From positions 1,116,001-1,180,000 of the forward strand of contig CP046147.1 of assembly GCA_029593915.1 (NCBI GenBank): a DNA stretch of 64,000 nucleotides, given 5' to 3'. The notes below the pieces were generated by a model. That model saw only the letters and a list, made by a program, of their open reading frames with translations, was not told the origin of the DNA and searched no databases. Both the position numbers and the translations under genes were made by a program. Source of the DNA: Candidatus Lucifugimonas marina (lineage in GTDB: Bacteria > Chloroflexota > Dehalococcoidia > Lucifugimonadales > Lucifugimonadaceae). The number at the start of each line of letters is the position of its first letter. Position 1 is the stretch's first letter. Of the stretch, positions 60,935 to 64,000 are shown piece after piece.

Positions 60935-62293
60935 ATGGTAGCTGACGGATCGGGAGGTTCAAACGAAGGAACTTCCGATACACGCGTCCAAGAGACCACA
61001 TCATCGTCTCCTGCTCGGACTGTCACATCTTCAAGCCGAACGACTCAATCTACTCAGGAACCAAACTCCAAAGTAAGCCTGTTCGCTGCGTTCAGGATTC
61101 GTAGTTTTAGGTTCCAATGGTCGGCCGATGCAATGATGACCTGGGGATCGGAGATGGAAACTCTGATTCTCGGTTGGTACGTCCTGGTCGCGACCGATTC
61201 TCCGTTTCTGGTTGGTTTGCTGGGTGCACTGCGGTTCACAGGTACCTTGACTGCTCCTCTGGTTGGCGTGCTTGCCGATCGGGTGAGTAGGAAGTTGATG
61301 TTGATGGTTTTGCGCGCAGGTGCAGGGCTGTCGGCACTAGCTTTGCTGATACTTGCTGCCACTGATTCGATTCAGCCGTGGCACGTGTTCGTTATCGCTG
61401 GTGCAAGCGGATTACTGAGGTCATCCGACAACGTTTTTCGGCAGTCGTTGATTGCGGATACCGTTCCTCGAACGCTGCTGATGAACGCATCTGGATTGGC
61501 ACGTACAACGCAAGACACCGCCCGAATTGTTGGTGCGTTATTGGGTGCTACTTTGCTTTCACAACTGGGTCTTGGGTGGGCATATGTCGGAGTCACGGCT
61601 TTCTACGCATTTAGCGTATTTTTGGGTCTCGGTATTGCAACTGTCAGATCAAGTACACCGGTTAAACATGTGAACCCGTTCACGGAGATGAAACAGGGGG
61701 TGCGCTACATGATCGATTCGCCCGTAATCAAGCCGATCATGTTTCTTGCGTTTCTGGTCAATGCGACCGCGTTCCCGCTTACGAACGGCTTGCTACCAGT
61801 TGTTGCCCGTGACGTTTATGGCCACGACGAAAACGGCTTGGCACAGATGGTCGCGGTGTTTGCCATCGGCGCTCTCGTGGGATCGCTTGTAATGGCTGCA
61901 CTGGTTAGCTCGCGACGGCCAGAGCGATTCATGATGTTGACGATGGTGATTTGGTACGTCTTAGTGATCATGTTTGCTCAGACGAATTCGAACGGTTTGG
62001 GATTGCCGTTGCTGGCATTGATAGGCGCTTCAATCAGCTTCTGCATGATCTCGATGTCGGTGGTGCTGATGACCTTCACCAAGTTCGAAATGCGCGGACG
62101 TGTAATGGGCGTTCGAATGCTCGCCGTTTACGGACTTCCGATGGGCCTGGTAATTGGCGGATGGTTGATCGAGCAGTACGGAGTGCCAATGGCTATCACG
62201 GGTTACGCCGTGGGGGGACTTGTCGCGGTCGCGCTTTCTGTCTTGAATTGGCCAAAACTACTGACGGGATTTTCAGCTGATGAGCGAGGGTAG
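60935..62293 (+). CDS. MFS transporter (MFS_3/EntS-like)
   Basis: A 452-residue carrier of the MFS_3 type. A polar Ser/Thr-rich tail of about 45 residues is followed by RSFRFQWSADAMMTWGSEMETL and then about twelve helices, including the loop ADRVSRKLMLM after helix two. The group includes enterobactin and macrolide exporters, so efflux is more likely than uptake. ATG 60935 is preferred over the frame opening at 60743, which would overlap the divergent DUF192 gene. It is followed by the DUF2332 gene 11 bp later, probably one transcript. Confidence 0.85.
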   Translation: MVADGSGGSNEGTSDTRVQETTSSSPARTVTSSSRTTQSTQEPNSKVSLFAAFRIRSFRFQWSADAMMTWGSEMETLILGWYVLVATDSPFLVGLLGALRFTGTLTAPLVGVLADRVSRKLMLMVLRAGAGLSALALLILAATDSIQPWHVFVIAGASGLLRSSDNVFRQSLIADTVPRTLLMNASGLARTTQDTARIVGALLGATLLSQLGLGWAYVGVTAFYAFSVFLGLGIATVRSSTPVKHVNPFTEMKQGVRYMIDSPVIKPIMFLAFLVNATAFPLTNGLLPVVARDVYGHDENGLAQMVAVFAIGALVGSLVMAALVSSRRPERFMMLTMVIWYVLVIMFAQTNSNGLGLPLLALIGASISFCMISMSVVLMTFTKFEMRGRVMGVRMLAVYGLPMGLVIGGWLIEQYGVPMAITGYAVGGLVAVALSVLNWPKLLTGFSADERG

Positions 62294-62304
62294 GGTATTT
62301 ATTC

Positions 62305-63345
62305 ATGGGTGACTTGATCGATAAATTTGCAACTCGATTTCGGGAATTTGGCGAGATCCATATTCCGGAAATGTCACCGTTTTATGCTCATCTCTCTTTG
62401 CGTATTGCTGACGATCGCGAATTACTGGAGATCGCCTTAGCATCTGGGGGTGGGCAGCCTCCCCCGAATCTACTGTTTGCTTCAATTCGATTCTTACTTG
62501 ATCGGGGGGCGAACCCTGATTTGCTTGCTAGATATCCAGTTCGGTTCGATACAGATATCGATCCTGCAGTATTTGATCATTTCCGTGAATTCGTTTTCGA
62601 TCATCGAGAACAGGTCGAAGAACTTTTATTTACGAAACCTGTTCAATCCAATGTTGTGAGAAGGAGCGCTGTTCTTCTGACAGGATTGATGCGAATTTCG
62701 AGTGAAGTTGAACACCGACCGTTTGTAAATATCGAGATTGGAGCAAGTGCAGGTCTCACACTGTTGTGGGAGCAGTATTCCTATCGGTATGGCGATGGAC
62801 CTGTGGTTGGAAATGTAAAATCCGACGTAGAGATTGAAACCGAACTGAGAGGCTCAAATCCGTTCGATTATTCGTTAGACATGCCGTCCGTTATCGACAA
62901 CCTCGGAATTGAGCTAGATCCGATCAGCGATGCCGACGGTTCGGCCATGGACTGGCTACGAGCATTGATTTTTCCGGAGCATGAAGACAATCGGGTTCTC
63001 TTCGATAGCACCACTAAAATTCTGAAGAATTCAACGCCGCGTCTGATACACGGGGATGCGCTCGTAATATTGCCTGAGATGTTGGCGGATTTGCCGACCG
63101 ATCAGCCGGCAAATATTTATCACAGCCACACACTCAACCAGTTTTCTCCGGAGATGCGTAAACGACTTGACTTGCTGCTGCGCGATGCTTCAAAAGGGCG
63201 ACTAATTACTCGATTGGGATTCGAGGCAACCCCGCAGGGGTACTCAGATCTTCGTCTCATCAAGTACGAGAACGGTGTCCAGAATCAAGACGTTGTCTTA
63301 GCTAACTGTGAAGCTCACGGACGCTGGATCGATTGGGTTGGCTAG
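62305..63345 (+). CDS. DUF2332 family protein
   Basis: A 346-residue protein with the DUF2332 pattern: ANPDLLARYPVRF, then a methyltransferase-like EIGASAGLTLLWEQYSYRYG segment (about residues 150-169), VSRKL-less core, and late IYHSHTLNQF and RLGFEATPQG motifs. The GASAG loop resembles an S-adenosylmethionine-binding turn, but no activity is known for the family. It follows the MFS gene by 11 bp and may be cotranscribed. Start ATG 62305. No transmembrane segments. Confidence 0.85.
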   Translation: MGDLIDKFATRFREFGEIHIPEMSPFYAHLSLRIADDRELLEIALASGGGQPPPNLLFASIRFLLDRGANPDLLARYPVRFDTDIDPAVFDHFREFVFDHREQVEELLFTKPVQSNVVRRSAVLLTGLMRISSEVEHRPFVNIEIGASAGLTLLWEQYSYRYGDGPVVGNVKSDVEIETELRGSNPFDYSLDMPSVIDNLGIELDPISDADGSAMDWLRALIFPEHEDNRVLFDSTTKILKNSTPRLIHGDALVILPEMLADLPTDQPANIYHSHTLNQFSPEMRKRLDLLLRDASKGRLITRLGFEATPQGYSDLRLIKYENGVQNQDVVLANCEAHGRWIDWVG

Positions 63346-63352
63346 TCCTCAC

Positions 63353-64000
63353 CTACTGCATGTGGCCCCATACGTCGGATAGTTCCGATGGTCGGTCGCT
63401 ACTTCGGCTTCGCATCTTTTCGAGGTTGTAATCGAGACCAAGTCCAGGTCCGTCTGGAATACGGATGAAACCGTCTTCAACTTCATAAGGAGTATCGAGA
63501 ATTGAATCGTTGTCTCGAATTCCTACTTCCTCGATGTTGTATTCCTGTGCATATGGGAAGTTGTTGCTCGGCGCGAGCAGGTGAGCGTGTGCAGCTGTTG
63601 ATCCGTAGGGCTGGGTGTTGTGAGTCGTCATAGTGGCACCATGAGCCGAGAGTACTGCTTCAATGCGCAGGAATTCAGTGATGCCGCCAACTTTTACAAC
63701 GTCTGGCTGGACGATGTCTGGTCGACCTTCTCGAATAAGAGTTAGGTGCTCCCAACGGGTGAATGAGTTTTCGCCAGACGCGACGGGAATATCGAGAGCG
63801 TCGGCGACTTCTGCCATACCAACGTAATTTCGAACATGCACCGGTTCTTCGAAGTGGAATACTCCGAGATCCTGAAGCTGTCGACCGATTTCGATGGCAT
63901 GGTGAACTGAGTAAGCGCTGTTCACGTCGACAAGCACGTCCATCTCGTAGCCGACTTCTTCTCGAATGGCTTTGACCGTCTCGATTGTGAGGTCACGCGG
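63353..64000 (-). CDS. enolase-superfamily (MR/MLE) protein, 5' part outside the window
   Basis: The C-terminal 215 or so residues of an enolase-superfamily protein, continuing past the right edge (the frame stays open to 64000). The visible site has metal ligand Asp in LVDVNSAY, Glu in FEEPVHV, Glu in SGENSF, the dyad Asp in VQPDVVKVGG and His in TTHNTQPYG. A canonical MR-type chemistry is therefore expected. It is convergent with the DUF2332 gene with only seven bases between the stops. The capping domain and start cannot be seen. The substrate is unknown, but this is the fourth family member in the window. Confidence 0.88.
   Translation of the reverse strand, partial: PRDLTIETVKAIREEVGYEMDVLVDVNSAYSVHHAIEIGRQLQDLGVFHFEEPVHVRNYVGMAEVADALDIPVASGENSFTRWEHLTLIREGRPDIVQPDVVKVGGITEFLRIEAVLSAHGATMTTHNTQPYGSTAAHAHLLAPSNNFPYAQEYNIEEVGIRDNDSILDTPYEVEDGFIRIPDGPGLGLDYNLEKMRSRSSDRPSELSDVWGHMQ

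Noticed and set aside
1-64000. CRISPR arrays, tRNA or rRNA genes, prophage
   Set aside because: No regularly spaced direct repeats of CRISPR type, no cloverleaf or rRNA-like stretch and no phage structural or integrase gene were seen by eye; a covariance-model scan would settle the RNA question.

Overview
The window is about 64 kb of dense bacterial chromosome with roughly even base composition. I see no phage genes, transposase, rRNA, tRNA or CRISPR array. My best guess for the source is a marine, oligotrophic Chloroflexota lineage of the SAR202 type. This is inference from gene content: four enolase-superfamily proteins, three UxuA-like mannonate dehydratase relatives, and repeated aldo/keto reductases, short-chain dehydrogenases, Gfo/Idh/MocA oxidoreductases and MFS carriers. 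The Pho regulation is of Gram-positive style, with a PHO box built from TTAAC units about 11 bp apart. Expanded enolase-superfamily families are, to my knowledge, reported for SAR202. A 16S or marker-gene placement would be needed to confirm it.

Layout. 0-5 kb: the end of ispG, then housekeeping and hydrolase genes (YbjQ-like, M28 peptidase, histidine phosphatase), a small CxCxxC protein and a Gfo/Idh/MocA oxidoreductase. 5-12.3 kb: a phosphate-starvation block made of a soluble GAF histidine kinase, PhoP-like regulator, PhoR-like kinase, PHO box, pstS, a strong terminator, pstC and pstA; pstB and phoU are absent. 12.3-19.8 kb: oxidoreductase, YbaK-type deacylase, EVE protein, aldo/keto reductase, DUF1802, TatD, flavodoxin-like and DUF4389 proteins. 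19.9-31.8 kb: the main catabolic region (three UxuA-like enzymes, two enolase-superfamily enzymes, AKR, SDR, CocE/NonD hydrolase, tandem DinB proteins, a HAD phosphatase). 32-34.7 kb: a large exported protein with an acidic Pro/Glu stalk and a C-terminal anchor. 34.7-42.3 kb: a split TPP-dependent decarboxylase with an MFS carrier, aconitase, an epimerase and a receiver-like protein. 42.3-51.6 kb: a RidA-like protein, tandem TIM-barrel isomerases, an amidohydrolase, DUF3500, a 2H phosphoesterase, a zinc-type ABC binding protein under a paired palindromic operator, a zinc-ribbon protein, formate-tetrahydrofolate ligase and two small membrane proteins, one of which has only a non-standard start. 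51.7-55.4 kb: MFS carrier, a canonical enolase-superfamily enzyme, SDR. 55.4-58 kb: a repeat-filled gap, then a three-gene signalling module (NarL-type regulator, ATPase-degenerate histidine kinase, GntR-receiver fusion). 58-64 kb: an enlarged phosphoglycerate-mutase-like enzyme, DUF192, MFS, DUF2332 and a truncated enolase-superfamily gene.

How it fits together (inference): carriers take up sugar-acid-like or other hydroxy-acid compounds. The dehydrogenases and AKR/SDR/Gfo enzymes oxidise or reduce them, enolase-superfamily and UxuA-like dehydratases produce 2-keto-3-deoxy acids, and central metabolism (aconitase) finishes them. No KDG kinase or aldolase is in the window. Intergenic gaps carry at least four families of small palindromic or MITE-like repeats. 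The most unusual items are the GntR-receiver fusion with its apparently ATP-blind kinase partner, the paired zinc-type operators, the missing pstB, the insertion-bearing phosphoglycerate-mutase-like enzyme, and a likely unannotated small membrane protein at 51.4-51.6 kb.
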